64,000 nt of DNA from Linum tenue (GCA_946122785.1 CAMGYJ010000008.1:55748963-55812962), one strand, 5' to 3'; shown: positions 32,028 through 44,457, counted from the stretch's first letter. The notes: a model not told the origin generated them from the letters alone. Program-made: numbers and translations.

Positions 32028-34103
32028 TTAAACTACAAAATCTGCATCAGATACTTCAAAGACTTTATGCATGCCTATTGGGTTTACACCAGGCTTGAAC
32101 GAGCTTCCTTCAATGTACCTGTAAAGTGATAGAAATTCAGAAAATTTTCAAGACATTTTGGCTGTCAGAATTCAGATATGTGGAAGTATAATGCTCTATA
32201 ATGTAGCATCAGAACTCACATCTCTTTCAAGAATGGATGTCTATAGAAGGCTTCAGGAATTCTTCCTGTGAATTGATTGTGATCTAGGTACCTGCAATTA
32301 GATCACCAAAACATAGAATCACGCTTAACAAAAGGGATCCCTACTGCATAAAACATAAATCCAACTCCTTCTGTCCTCCCCATTTACTATCTTAGAAGCA
32401 TGTCTCAGACAAACTAATCCATAGATGAAGCAACGTAAAACCCAGAGAGTACTACTTACAGGTAGGTCAATTTCGGGATGTGAGCAAGTCCAACAGGTAT
32501 TACTCCAGTCATTTTATTCGAAGACAGGTGCCTGCAAGAAACAAATCAGGGTAAGATGAATCTGGAAGATAATCTCAACTCAGCTGAAGCAAACATGGAA
32601 AGACACTCATTCAAATTGCTAGCTAAACTAAACATCAATTCTTGCATTGAACTTACAAGATCTCCAAGTTTGTCAAGTTAGCAAGCTGAGCAGGGACTCC
32701 TCCAGTCAGATAATTGTTGTTCAGATAGCTAGAAGGACAGCAAAGTATATGCAAATGAGTCACATTCGCAGTTCATATAGGGCACCACAAAAGAAACTGA
32801 TTAATTATTGTCAATATCAAATGTACTTACAGGTTGCGAAGGGCAGGGAAGCAACCTTCAATACGTATAAGTTCCCTGATGGTGCCCACCAAATGATTGT
32901 TGCCAACATCTCTGCACAAAAGAAAGCACATATAAGCCAAGCTTAACACAGCATAGAAAGAATAGCAAGAGTTGGTGGCAACGTACAAGTGACGAAGGTT
33001 CTGCAACGTTCCCAATTCTGCAGGAATTCGCCCAACAAACCGATTTTCTTGCAAGTAAAGGTACCGGAGCTCGGGAAGATTAGCCAGCTCCCTTGGAATC
33101 TCTCCTTTGAAGTTATTGAAGCTCAAATACCTGCAACATTCCACATCTTACCTTAACTTGCACGGAGGGGGAAAGGGTCTTATAATTCCAGCAAAGGAGT
33201 GAAAATGTTCTACTACTCACAAGTGTGTCAAACTCTTGAGTTCACCAATTTCAGGAGGAATGGAATCTTGCAATTTGTTCCACCTCAAGTTCCTATTAAC
33301 AAAAGCAAACAAGGTCACACCACGAATCACTCAAAACTATTCCAGGATTTGCAAAAAACAGATCAGAAAGCAATAAGAGGGGTTATACAGTATCTTGAGA
33401 CGCTTCAATCTTCCAATCTGTGGAGGGATTGGCCCAGTCAGCTTGTTGTTATGGAAATCCCTAATTTTGCAGAAACATTTCCAATTTCAGAAAGCCAAAT
33501 GCAAGCAATATAATCCAACTCATGAAACAAACAGAGGAACATAGCTGGAGCCCTTTACAATTGAAAGAACACAAGCTAGCGAATCGAAATTCCAAGCAAC
33601 GAGAGCTTACAATCTGGTGAGATCCAACAGATTAGTCACGGCAGTAGGAAACGGGCCAACGATCGACACGGCATACACTTCCCTGCAAATCAATCATCAT
33701 TCAGAAACACATTCCCCTCAATTACGAACACAAAACTGCCCCAAGCTCTGAAGGAGAGAAATGAGAAGCAATCTCACAATTCGGTAACGACTCTGTAGTC
33801 TCCTTGAGTGGAGCAGGTGACGCCGGACCAAGGCTGGAGGCCGTCGCCACCGCAGGGATCGTCGCCCACCCAAGCGTACACCACTCTCCACCCGAGCGAC
33901 GACTTGATCTCGTTCAAAGCCTTGACTGCACCAAAACGAGAAACTCAGATAAGTTGCCAAAAGTAGTGCGTCGGTGCCGGCGGGGGAAGTTAGATCTGGA
34001 GATTACCGTCGCGTTTGAGGGTTTTGGAGAGCGCGTGAGTGTGGAAGAGAGCGAAGGTGAAGAGAAAGAGGAGGAGGTTGGCGGAAAGCGATCGACGCGC
34101 CAT
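32028..34103 (-). CDS. secreted leucine-rich-repeat protein, no kinase
   Basis: Eleven exons: complement(join(32028..32118, 32220..32291, 32460..32531, 32657..32728, 32831..32911, 32987..33130, 33221..33292, 33389..33460, 33611..33682, 33778..33925, 34007..34103)). All introns are GT..AG and phases agree, giving 330 codons without a stop. A signal peptide (residues 1 to about 25, MARRSLSANLLLFLF) is followed by the plant LRR N-cap (WVGDDPCGGDG at 51-61, then W65-GVTC70). About nine or ten 24-residue repeats of the LxxLxxLxxNxxxGxIP type follow, to about residue 300. Seven exons are exactly 72 bases, one repeat each; one is 144 (two repeats). No transmembrane segment or kinase follows. It probably acts in the apoplast or as a receptor partner; no ligand can be inferred. 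In Arabidopsis I recall a similar LRR gene beside AtGUS1. Confidence 0.93.
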
Positions 34104-34793
34104 TGTTGTGGGGGAAAGGGTCGCAGCTCGCTTGGGAAGAAGATCGCGCGAACAGACTGCTGCTAGTATTAGTGAAGAAATGGGATTTACTAATTTTCCT
34201 ATTTTTCTTTTTTTCCGCCTCCAGTTGTTCTCATTTCTTTTTGCTTTTTCTTTCTTCAGATAGCTAACGCGGATTGGCAGAGAAGGATGATGCAATGGAA
34301 TAATGGAAGCCAAGCCAGGCAGAAGAATGTGCTTCAGCGTCACTGGCTTCAGACCCTTTTTCTTTTTTGTTGTCTAAAATTTAATACGAAAATCAAGCTT
34401 CAATCATGGTATTAGCGTTATAGTTTCAATTAATCTAGTGATCATTTGGTGTTGGTTAGCAAATTATAGTTTCAATTACTACTCACAAAGTCATGGGAAC
34501 CATCTGTATATTTAATAGTGAAATCAGCGCACATTATTTTCTTCTTCGTACTTTTTTAATCTAGTTACTTATATTTTAAATTTGTATAGACATTAACCAG
34601 ATGTAATTGACATTATCGAATTCTTAGATACCAAACACTTTATGAAAAATAACATCCAACTTGTGTGCTATCATTCAAGATTCATAACACGAGGAGGATG
34701 ATCAGGTTCCGTACTAATAAGGACTGCAGTTGTTATTGTTTTGCTAAATATTGGGTGATCCTTTGATTCTCTTACATACGTGCACAATCAAAC
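34104..34793. other. upstream region of the LRR gene
   Basis: Contains the presumed 5' UTR and promoter, including pyrimidine-rich tracts (34195-34260). No clear TATA box or other gene could be assigned. Confidence 0.4.
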
Positions 34794-35064
34794 ATTACTA
34801 TATATAAAGGTGAAGTGTAATTCCTGTTGCATAAAAAATTACTAATTAGTCACTATTTAACAATTTAGATTTTGATACTCCAAATTACTATATATAAAGG
34901 TGAAGTACAATTACTGTTGCATAAAAAATTACCAATTAGTCATTATGTAACAATTTACATTTTGATACTCCGAATTACTATACATAAAGGTGAAGTGCAA
35001 TTACTGTTGCATAAAAAATTACTAATTAGTCACTATGTAACAATTTACATTTTGATACTCCAAA
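34794..35064 (+). repeat. three tandem 90-bp repeats
   Basis: ATTACTATATATAAAGGTGA begins at 34794 and 34884, and with one change at 34974, giving exactly 90-base spacing. Each unit continues GTTGCATAAAAAATTAC and CAATTTA.ATTTTGATACTCC. AT-rich and non-coding. Confidence 0.9.
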
Positions 35065-35099
35065 TTTAATTTTAATGTAAAGTAATATTTTGGTATCTA

Positions 35100-35572
35100 A
35101 ATTTTATGAGATTTTCGTACCTATAATTTTTTAAATTTACATATTGGTTCAATGTTTAGATTTCATTTAAATCCACGAATCCAATTCACCAATCCTTTCG
35201 AACCAATCCATGAATTCAATCCACCATAACACACAAGTATAAATTTAGTTTGTAGCATACAAGATGTTCGTACCTACAATTTTTTAAATTCACATATTGG
35301 TTCAATGTTTAGATTTCACTTGAATCCATGAATCCAATCCACCAATCATTTTGAACCAATCCGTGAATCCAATCCACCATAACATACAAGTATAAATTTA
35401 GTTTGTAACATACAAGATGTTGTATGACTCCACTGTAGGAGAAGATAATGTCATTTAATATTTGCTCATTACGTGAAATATTAAAAATAACCCAAATTAT
35501 ACAAGTATAAATTTAGTTTGTAACATACAAGATGTTGTATCACTCAACTGTAGGAAAAGATAATGTCATTTA
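35100..35572 (+). repeat. direct repeats flanking the LINE
   Basis: Two layers of repetition. GTACCTA.AATTTTTTAAATT..CATATTGGTTCAATG occurs near 35115 and 35271. ACAAGTATAAATTTAGTTTG with ATACAAGATGTTGTAT..CTC occurs near 35386 and 35500. The second copy of the latter holds the LINE insertion site, and its remainder resumes at 40331. Confidence 0.7.
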
Positions 35573-35715
35573 TTTTTTCGTTGAATCAGTTCCCAATTTT
35601 ATTAAAAAAACAAGAAAGTGCAGAGGCAAAAACCTTTTGCACGCTGATACAACGAAGGGGCAAATTCTAGACCAGAACTCACCCCGCTCCCACTACCACT
35701 TCCAACCTCCCCCAA

Positions 35716-37759
35716 CTATGGCCACCCAACAAAGTTTATAGTTTTACAATCATCTTCTAAAACTGGATAATAGGAAACAAAGAAAAGGAAACCTCTCTTC
35801 CATAACTCTTGCACTACTTCCGCCGTTCTTGGGACCTCACCATGGACTCTTCGACACCGTTCTTGCCAGATAAAGGTAATCAAAGAGCACCAAATCGAAC
35901 CAATGAGCCTTCCCAGTGTTGTGCCACGCTTTGCGATCACACCTGCATCTGAGAGTCTAAGCTCCCATGAACTGCTACTAAACAAATTCCCCACACTGTT
36001 AACTAAGCTTCTCGAGAAACAACAGTCGAAAAATAAATGCTCACGAGTTTCACTACTCGCAACACACAAACACACAACTACCATCGGTCACCTTACCCCA
36101 TCGTACCAACTTTGTTTTAGTGACTATCGCATCCATGATGACAAGCCATGTTATGAAACTCCATCGTGGTACATAATACTTACCCCAAAGGAGCACAAAC
36201 CAGTGTTGTTTACAATGCGACGGTCGAAGAGTCTCCCAAACTGTCTTCACTGAGTAACGAGGCATCAACTTCCCATTCCAAAGACCCCCCTCCCCTTGCC
36301 TCTGCATAAACGGCTGCACAGAAGCCCTAAGCTTGAGGATTCGCCTCCACGCCCATGAGCTCGAGGGGTTAATCCTCATGAGCCACATATCCTTCCCCTT
36401 ACATCGATATGCAAGCATCCAAGCTACCCACAAGGCCCCGGTTTGCATCATGAGAATCCAAAGCATTCTGGAAATACATGCCTTGTTCCATGACACAAGA
36501 TCCCGCAAGCCTAGACGACCTTCATTCTTAGGATATGTAATTCTCTCCCAAGCCACTTTTGCTCTGCCTGAGTCCTCCCCATGCCAGAGGAAGTCTGAGC
36601 ATAGCTTCTGAAGCTGTTGTAGAACCTTCTTCGGAAAGACAAATAATTGGAACCAGAATTGGATTACCCCCATGAGGACCGATGACACCAGCTATAAACG
36701 CCCTGCATACGATAACTTCTTTGCTCGCCATGACCGGATTTTCATAGTAATTTTGTCCAGCAACATATCCCACTCTGCAGAGCTAACCTTTCCAGACACA
36801 AGCGGCAGACTTAGATAACGGACCAGGAGAGCCCCTTCCTTAAACCCTGTAATTGCCAATGCATTTGCCTTGAAAGCAATAGCCTCTCCACCGAAATAGA
36901 TCGCACACTTTTCCGGATGACACTTTAATCCTGACATTAGATAGAATTGATGAAGCACATCTTTCACCTTAAGAATAGCATACCCTGACCCTATTGTGAA
37001 TATCAAAAGATCATTTGTGAAACACAAATGATTGAGAGCCACTTTGCTGCACATCGGGTGGAACGGCAAAGAACCTGCCATAGCTTCCCTATAAAGCAAA
37101 CCCCCGAAAGCCCCTCCATAACTAAACAGAACAAATACGGCGACAAGGGATCTCCCTGCCTCACCCCCTTATGCGCTTTAAAGAAACCACATAGACCCCC
37201 CATTCAAGCTAATACTGAAGTGAGCAGTATACAAGCAAACCCTTATCCACTCAATGATCTGCGTAGGGAATCCCATAACCCTCATAACCTTAAGCAAGTA
37301 ATCCGAATGCACAGAATCAAAAGCTTTCATAATATCTACCTTTATGGCTGATCTAGAAGAAATTTGCTTCTTATTATACCCACTAACAAGTTCCTGAGCA
37401 ATCAAAATGTTATCCATTGTTCTTCTCCCCGGTATAAACGCTATTTGATTAGTCAACCTATTTGCCAACAACTTTGAAACCCCTTTATACAGAACATTCA
37501 CACAAGAAATGGGTCGGAAATCTTTCAGTTTTTCAGCATTATGGACTTTAGGAATCAATGAAACTGCAGTAGCCTTTATACCACTCAACATACGACCCGA
37601 GACAAAGAAATCCAGAGTACCTGCTATGATGTCCTTCCCAATTATATGCCAGGTGCGCTTAAAGAATGCCGCCGAAAATCCATCAGGTCCAGGTGCTTTG
37701 GAACTATTGAGGTGAAAGAACACCTCCTTAATATCCTCCTGCTGAAAAGAAGCACACAA
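35716..37759 (-). pseudogene. LINE reverse transcriptase and zf-RVT region
   Basis: 37759-37178 carries SSKAPGPDGFSAAFFKRTW, then AVSLIPKV, DFRPISCVNVLYKGVSKLLA, FIPGRRTMDNILIAQE and IKVDIMKAFDSV. After frame changes come [20 protein letters not shown] (about 37160) and the catalytic block [10 protein letters not shown] (about 37015). The usual FADD is FTND here, so the first catalytic Asp is Asn. The C-terminal region (36688-35716) has WHGEDSGRAKVAWERITYPK and the zf-RVT segment. It is dead through both frameshifts and the active-site change. Confidence 0.88.
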
Positions 37760-37923
37760 CTTCCGAATAGCTTATGCAGTAAGGCGGGCCTTAATAAGTC
37801 GCTGAAGCAAATATTCATCTGCATGCACCTCCTCATTAATCCTACCAAAGAGCTTTTGGTAAAAAGCTACTGCCTCATCATCAATCTGATCCACCTCCAC
37901 CACCTCCTCTCCTGTTTTTGTAA

Positions 37924-39068
37924 CTAGCTTCCTAATAGCCTTCTTGGAGTTCCTAATTTTGCAGCTTGATGGAAAAACGGAGTGCCCTTATCCCCTTTAG
38001 TCAACCAATCCACTCTCGAATTCTGCCAATAGAAGCTCTCCTCCTGCCGCCGCAACACATCATACTGCTTTTGCATCTCAGATCTTGCCTTTAACGTATC
38101 CTCATCAGGAGATTCAAGTGACTGTTTTACGACTGTCATTAACTGTTGCTCCATTGCCTTAACCTGCTCACTGATGTTACCAAATACGTCCTTATTCAAT
38201 TTACGAAGGGCCTTTTTAACAACTTTAAGCTTGCATTGCACTCTGTACCAAGGGCACCTCTGAACTGGTAAACTACATGCTTCCTCCATAATTTTGAGAA
38301 ACTCAGGATGAGACTCCCAAAATTCAAAGTATTTAAACGCATTTGGCAAAGACTTAACAACCGAAGTAGTAGCCACAGAAATACCACTGTGATCAGTAAA
38401 GGGGGCCACAATCGCTTCCATCATACAGTTTGGAAAGCTATCTATCCACTCAAGATTAACCATTGCCCTGTCCAGCCTCCTAGCTATAGGATTCTCCTGC
38501 TAATTATTAACCCAAGTAAACCAGGGACCTGTATTACGATAATCTACCAACTCCACCTCGTTGATCCAGTTCTCAAAATCAGACATACTAGAAGTTTTAA
38601 CTTGCACATTTGATGTTTCAATCAGATGAACCACAACATTGAAGTTCCCCCCCCCCCCCAACTATCCAGGGCCTATGAACCACCTTACATCTCATTATTT
38701 CTCTATAAGTACTCCTTCGCTCCGCTTCCTCATTCGAACCCATAAACAGCAGTTAAGAAAAATGGAATTTTGTCATCCCCTTGAACCAGAGCATGAACAA
38801 AGTTCTTTCCAGCTTTGATAACCTACAAAGTAACTTCAGGCAGCTAGAAGATCCAAACACGCCCCAGCTCAGAATCAACATAATTCAAACAACGTTCCCA
38901 GCCTACAAAACAATCTGCCAATACCTTATCCTGCTTACATTTCCTTACCCTTGTTTCCAATACCGCTACCACCTCCACCTGTCTCAACCTCGGGACTCTC
39001 ATCAAGTCCCATATCTTAGAGGGTTTATTCCAGAAGAGGATATTCATCCCGAAGACAAGGGTTGGCAC
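37924..39068 (-). pseudogene. LINE endonuclease region, broken
   Basis: 39068-38844 encodes MNILFWNKPSKIWDLMRVPRLRQVEVVAVLETRV, matching the start of plant LINE EEP endonucleases, which usually begin with a tract such as WN.RG and contain LLETK. 38463-37924 continues with LEWIDSFPNCMMEAIVAPFTDHSGI (DH motif), then a helical linker before RT. The middle is disrupted around the poly-C run. Confidence 0.75.
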
Positions 39069-39087
39069 CCTTTCTTCTTCCCAATTT

Positions 39088-40311
39088 TCAAAGGAGCATC
39101 CTGCAAATTAGTAATCTCACACTCCCCCAAATCACTAAGAACTTGAAATGGAGAATGAGCCTGTTGCAGGAACTAATAGGACTCCCTGGCAAAGACTGAG
39201 AATGCGGCTTAATGCCATTTATGACTTTTTGAAAATCAGCCTCAGATGGAAGTCTCTGTGAATCAGTGACAACCACAGCTTGGAAAGAGTCTTCGAGATT
39301 GACCCCAATCAATTTTCTAGGAGATTTATATGCAACTACATTCGAGCCAATCAACAATAGAGTCTCCTCATTCTGCTGTCCAGTCTGATCCCCCTCGACC
39401 CGCACTATCCCCGCACTCTTCTCTACATGGGATACCTGAGAAACTTCTCTTTGCCTCCATACCTGCTTCATTAGACGACCCCCACAGTCGCAAAGACCAA
39501 ACAGAACACACTTAGAGCAAATCTCAGGCAAGTGACAGTAGCTGACCCCCACCCGAATCGGGGAACCCTCATCCGGATGCAACATTAAATGATCTGGAAA
39601 AACCCCATCCGAAAGCAATTCCACCAAGACCCTAGCATATCCCATTCGAGCACCTCGTCTGGTAGTGTGATCTACTCCCAATGGCGTGCCGACCCAGCTT
39701 GCAATACGACTAAGCCTCGGAGAATCGATGTATTCTAGTGGGATATTAGTGAGACGCACCAAGATCGGAAGCGCTCTGCGACCCAAGTCCTCAACACTGA
39801 TTCTAGGGACCTAGGGTCGAAGCATATTTTCATAGTAGAACCACGACCCATTATTCAGAATCCAGTCACACGTAGCTTGAGAAGGCAGTTGGATCAAAAT
39901 CAGCTGATTAGTCAGCAGCGAAACCCTAACAATGCCATCCCGCCCCCAAAGTCGATTTGCCCATCTACGGGGAACAATTAGAGAAGGAGGAGATCTGAGG
40001 AATTGACCCACCAGACAGTGCTTCCAGCGTGCCGCCCCCGCCTCCTTCAACTCTTTCGGCATGCGAAGCCCTCCATTAACCACTTCAGGCTTCACATAAC
40101 AAAGACGATTCTCTTCTGGAATTCCAAACATCTGTGCCCATGGTCTTGAGGGTTGGCCCCCAGTCGCCGACGAGCTTGACGCACCACTCATCAAATCAGG
40201 TAAAGAAGACGCGCCCGCGCAGATGCCGACGCGATCCAATAGGACCGGCGATGCCCGAAACCTAAAGGATCGAACAGAGCGAAGAGGTTTTCTCTCTAGG
40301 ATGAATCTCAA
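39088..40311 (-). pseudogene. LINE ORF1: DUF4283 and zinc knuckle
   Basis: 40311-39811 encodes a DUF4283-like RNA-binding domain (WKHCLVGQFLRSPPSLIVPR, then VSLLTNQLILIQLPS). After a stop, 39786-39088 continues ILVRLTNIPLEYIDSPRLSRIASWVGTPLGVD and a degraded zinc knuckle CSKCVLFGLCDCG. ORF1 proteins bind the LINE RNA. At least one stop interrupts it. Confidence 0.8.
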
Positions 40312-40330
40312 ATATAGATAATGTCATTTA

Positions 40331-41289
40331 ATATTTGCTTATTACGTGAAACATTAATAATAACCCAAATTAATTTACTATTTTTATGTATTCTACTCAC
40401 AAGTATGAACAAGTCCATACACGACTCACCAATAGTCTAGAGAATTAATAATTGAACCATTATCAAGTGTGATCTCTTGCGTTTGTACAGGTCTGTTTTG
40501 TTTTGTAATAATAGTTTATCGCCATTATAAAACAAGTTGAGCCATGAACCACTAACTTTTTCAGCTCAATGTCGAGTCCATTTAAAATTAAACATATATA
40601 TGGTTATTTCTTATTAGAAAGTCATCAGTTTCCACTAGAAGGCCTGAAATTTTAAGCGAGTTATAGTTTTTATTCATTTGCTTCTCTCTAGAGTTTTTCT
40701 TTTTCAACCGGGCTAGAATTTTCAACAATTATACATTAAATGTTTGACTAGGTATCTACAAGACTAAACATATCAAATAAATAGTTTTCATTTTTTTATA
40801 AAAAGTAAATAATTATCATTTTAATTACATCATCATAAAAGAAATTAAGTCTCAACTATGCAAATTATAGTTCGGTACCTAAACTTAATAGATCTTTAGA
40901 TTTATAACCTAAATTTATTTTCTGGCATATAAATCCTCAAAATATTGATGGAACATTACATTTTAGTACCTAAAATATTTTTGTATGACATTTTGGCACC
41001 TAAACTTTTGAAGTTCTACAAATAGGTCTAATTTTTGTATGTAAAATTTATAACACCCTCGAATAAATGAGTATCTATACCCAACTCATACACATTTAGA
41101 TTATGGAAATAAATATCCATATCCTACTCATATTCATCTACAAACTTCCAGACCCATATATATGTCACTCATATCCTACCCATAATCAATGGGTCTACTT
41201 GGGTTTAGGTTAGTTTCAATTGCATATTAGTCTATTAATTTGTTTCATCTTCTTCTACAACTTGAACCAAAATAAGTCATAAATTTGAG
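40331..41289. other. intergenic, no gene seen
   Basis: Begins with the remainder of the repeat unit interrupted by the LINE. The rest is AT-rich without supported features. Confidence 0.4.
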
Positions 41290-41297
41290 AACTGAAT

Positions 41298-41840
41298 TCG
41301 GGATGACAAAGGGTCGGGGGGCGGATAGTGCATATTTGTTACCCTACCCAAAGTAGTTCGAGTTTTACCCATACCCACATGTGAAACGGGTAGAAAATCA
41401 AAACCATTCCCATACCCGTTCGGATTTTGGATATCCACGGTTATTCATGGGTAATAATTTCTCTTCATAACTCCAACCAATATGTAAACATTTATACGTA
41501 TTCTCACATTACGTAAGAGGGAAAATACGACAATACTCTACCAGAATGAAGAAAATTAATTAAAACAACACAATTTCATAAAAATATTATATTTATATAT
41601 TAAATATAAAATATGTTAGATAAAAATAATGATTATTTCTAGACAAAATATATGTGCATGTGTATAATCGAACGAGTTCGGGTTGGATAGCGAGAAACCC
41701 ATGCCCACCCATTACGCGCAATATTCGGGTTCGAATTTTACCCATACCCAGTAAATGTCCTTCGAGTTTGGGTTTTACCCTACCCGATTAGGCCGGATTT
41801 GGGCGGATATCCACGATTACAGATATTTTTGCCATCCCTA
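41298..41840. mobile_element. hAT MITE with 8-bp TSD
   Basis: 543 bp with ends TCGGGATGACAAA and, inverted from the right, TAGGGATGGCAAA. It is flanked by the perfect 8-bp duplication AACTGAAT (41290-41297 and 41841-41848). The interior repeats TACCC/GGGTA phrases on both strands and encodes nothing recognisable. Confidence 0.8.
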
Positions 41841-42013
41841 AACTGAATCGAGTTGAACGCATATTAAGTCAAAATAGTCAATAGTCAACAGTGAGTGAAG
41901 GAGACAAACTACAACGTATAGCACGGCAAAGAAAATGCAGTTAATGCAAGATTAGTAATATAGTACTTACTCCAACGTCCACACAATGACACCATCAAAA
42001 GATGCCATTTAAA

Positions 42014-43706
42014 GCTACACCTGGTGGCATGGGATAAGATGGTGTTGCCAAGGAGTCAAGGGGGCGCTGGTCTTCGTTCTGTTCGAAGAGCAAATCTTGC
42101 TATGTTGGCCAAAAGCGGTTGGAGGCTTATTAAGGAAAAGGATACGTTATGGACTCAAGTTGTCAGAGACAAATACGGGCGTTCTAGGGAGAATTTGGAT
42201 ATCTTGCGGCCTGTTCACGAAAGCTCCTTTACCTGGAAAAGTCTGGCTGCAGCTTCTACGTTGCTAAAAAATGGTTGTGCGTGGAATATTAAGAATGGAA
42301 AATCTACTAAATTCTGGCTTGATTCTTGGATTTTGCAGGAACCTCTCAAGAATAGGGTGTTGGACCAAATTCCAAGCGATCGGGTGGACGAGGCGGTGGC
42401 GAATTTGGTTGATGACGGCCTCTGGTGTACTGATCGCTTCAAGGATCTTCTCCCCCTGAGATTCAGCACAAGATTACAGGGGTGGCGGTGGATAAGACCT
42501 CTTCGGCGGAGGTTATTCTGGACTCTCTCTTCCCACGGAAAGTTTTCCACCAAATCGGCGTATGAGTCCCTTTTGCCGCCAGCCACGGATGCGGATGCCA
42601 AATATTGGAAAGCTATTTGGCGCCTTGCTGTCCCCGAACGAGTCCGATGCTTCTGCTGGCTTGCTTGCCTAGGAAGATTAGCGACCAATGCCCTCCGCCA
42701 CTATAGGAAGCTAGCCTCTTCGCCGAAATGTGTTCGCTGAGACGGAAAGGTGGAGTCGGTCAGCCATGTTTTGAGGGATTGCCCTCTAGCAGTTTACTTT
42801 CGGACTAGACACGTCCCCAGCAATAAGCAGCAATGGTTTTTCACGACTTAATTGAGGATTGGTTCCGTGGCAATTTAACTGATGAGGAGTGTGGTCAGCA
42901 GGGCATTCGGTGGTCAGTTTTATTTAGCATTGCAATTTTGAATTTGTGGAAAAACAGGAATGAGCTTTGCTTTAAAGGAGTCGCCGCTACCCTCAGCCCC
43001 CCTTCTTTGGCGCATTCAATAGTTGCTAAAGCCAAGCTGTGGTACGCAGCCTGGAACGCTCCATCACTACTTTCTAGCCTGAGAAGTGCGCCGGCAAGCA
43101 GGGTCATGGCGTCGATATCATGGAATCCCCCACATGAAGGGTGGGTTAAGCTAAATCTTTATGGTGCCTCGAATGGCAATCCTGGGCTGGCTGGCGCTGG
43201 AGGTGTGGTGAGAGACGAGGTTGGTCGATGGAATGCTGCGTTCGTGGCTAAGATTGGAGAGGCATCGGCAGCCTTGGTAGAGTTATGGGCGTTCTATTAT
43301 GGTTTGGAATTGGCTTGGAATACAGGATGTCGGACTGTTATAGTAGAATCTGACTCCCAGCTTGCTATTCAGTTGATCAATGACAGAGATGATCCAGTGC
43401 ATCCTTATGCTACTTTGCTCTCCTCTATTCGCAGGAAATTAGCCGGGACTGGTTGGTGCGTATTTCTCATGTATATCGGGAAGGGAATAGAGTCGCGGAC
43501 TGGATCTCGAAGCACAGTCTCGTCTATCCCTATGGTATTCATGAGCTTGCGCACCCACCAACAGGATTGATTCCTTTGCTACGAGATGATACTCAGGGCG
43601 TGTCCTTTGAGAGGAGGATTTTCCCATCTTCCAATACTCTTTCTAATTCTTCTTCACCCCTGTAATCTGTCTTTTCTTGGCTTGCTGCCTCCGATCATGC
43701 AAAAAA
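42014..43706 (+). mobile_element. 5'-truncated LINE with RNase H domain
   Basis: 1693 bp on the plus strand, flanked by a 12-bp duplication ATGCCATTTAAA (42002-42013 and 43707-43718) and ending in an A run at about 43701-43706. Only the 3' third remains: zf-RVT (42024-42740) and RNase H (43106-43570). Typical 5' truncation of a LINE insertion. It is a different lineage from the LINE at 35573, where I see no RNase H. Confidence 0.9.
42024..43665 (+). pseudogene. LINE C-terminal zf-RVT and RNase H
   Basis: 42024-42740 encodes MAWDKMVLPRSQGGAGLRS..ANLAMLAKSGWRL and the zf-RVT block (GKFSTKSAYESL..KYWKAIWRLAVPERVRCFCWLA), then an in-frame TGA. Sequence after the stop still reads as protein (VSHVLRDCPLA). 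42833-43570 continues to an RVT_3-type RNase H (WVKLNLYGASNGNPGLAGAG, ELWAFYYGLELAW, VIVESDS.LAIQL). The first catalytic Asp expected in the N.DGA motif is Tyr here (LNLYGAS). The final HVYREGNRVADWISK block is in a shifted frame at 43453. Confidence 0.85.
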
Positions 43707-43718
43707 ATGCCATTTAAA

Positions 43719-44427
43719 AAAAAAATGAAAATGAGAAGAAAAAGAAAAAGACGGAAGAAATTAATGGAAGTCATGGGTATCTCTTGCTCATCGAGTCACA
43801 AATAATATTATTTCCCTAGGCCGCATCAAATTTTTGTAAAATCACAAAAAATAGCTCGCAAATGGAGCCTACCTAATAATCTATCTATACTTTAATTAAT
43901 AATGAGATGAGTAAACAACAACCCCATTTCAAAATCACTGTCTCTAGAGCATTTTGCGGAGAGGCATTTTGGGGAGACGGGAAAAATTGTTTTCCCAGGC
44001 TGACTATTGTGTTTTTATTTGGGCCTGATTCATGCTTCTCGTCCCAATTGAGACAACTGATCGCGAAGCTTGCTGTTGTCTTCCATTCCTGCGCCGCTCG
44101 AACAAGAGAGAGTGTTAGGGAGAGAGGCTGCTGTCAAATTCGCCGCTCCTCCCAAACTGTCAAACACCAACTGCCACTCTCACTGTCTAAGTCAGCGACC
44201 TCCATCGTCGAATTCTACGCCTCCATCAATACGAAACGCCAAGTAAGCTTTCCTCAATTATGCTCCTTTCAGTCGCATTCCTCCTTCTCGATTTCATTTG
44301 ACGGATTGGTAATCATTTTGGAACCCTCAAGCGTCCTTTCCTGGATTCCCGTCTCCTTCCGACAGCAATAACAACCACACTCGGAGGAACACATTCGATC
44401 TAAGACGAGAGCTCTGGTGTTGGGTAT
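43719..44427 (+). other. possible 5' leader of an unidentified gene
   Basis: Includes a plus-strand open frame (43907-44371) of no recognised family. Composition from 44030 to 44400 (CCTCC, TCTC and CTCTCACTGTC tracts) is typical of a plant 5' UTR. A splice-donor-like CGCCAAGTAAGC lies near 44241. Similar leader-like sequence resumes at 49264, after the LTR element. Confidence 0.3.
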
Positions 44428-44457
44428 TGATGGACCCCATATTTCACCATCTACCAC

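Larger units (their letters stand above)
35573..40315 (-). mobile_element. L1-type LINE, near full length, inactive
   Basis: A 4743-bp element in minus orientation flanked by a perfect 15-bp duplication AGATAATGTCATTTA (35558-35572 and 40316-40330). It ends in a short A run at 35578-35573. From its 5' end it carries ORF1 (DUF4283 and zinc knuckle), an endonuclease region, reverse transcriptase, and a zf-RVT C-terminal region. Frameshifts, stops and a 13-C run (about 38648-38660) break the frames. The TSD and A tail prove target-primed insertion. Confidence 0.92.

Noticed and set aside
32647..33513. Plus-strand frames of about 100 codons
   Set aside because: They are antisense to LRR exons and introns.
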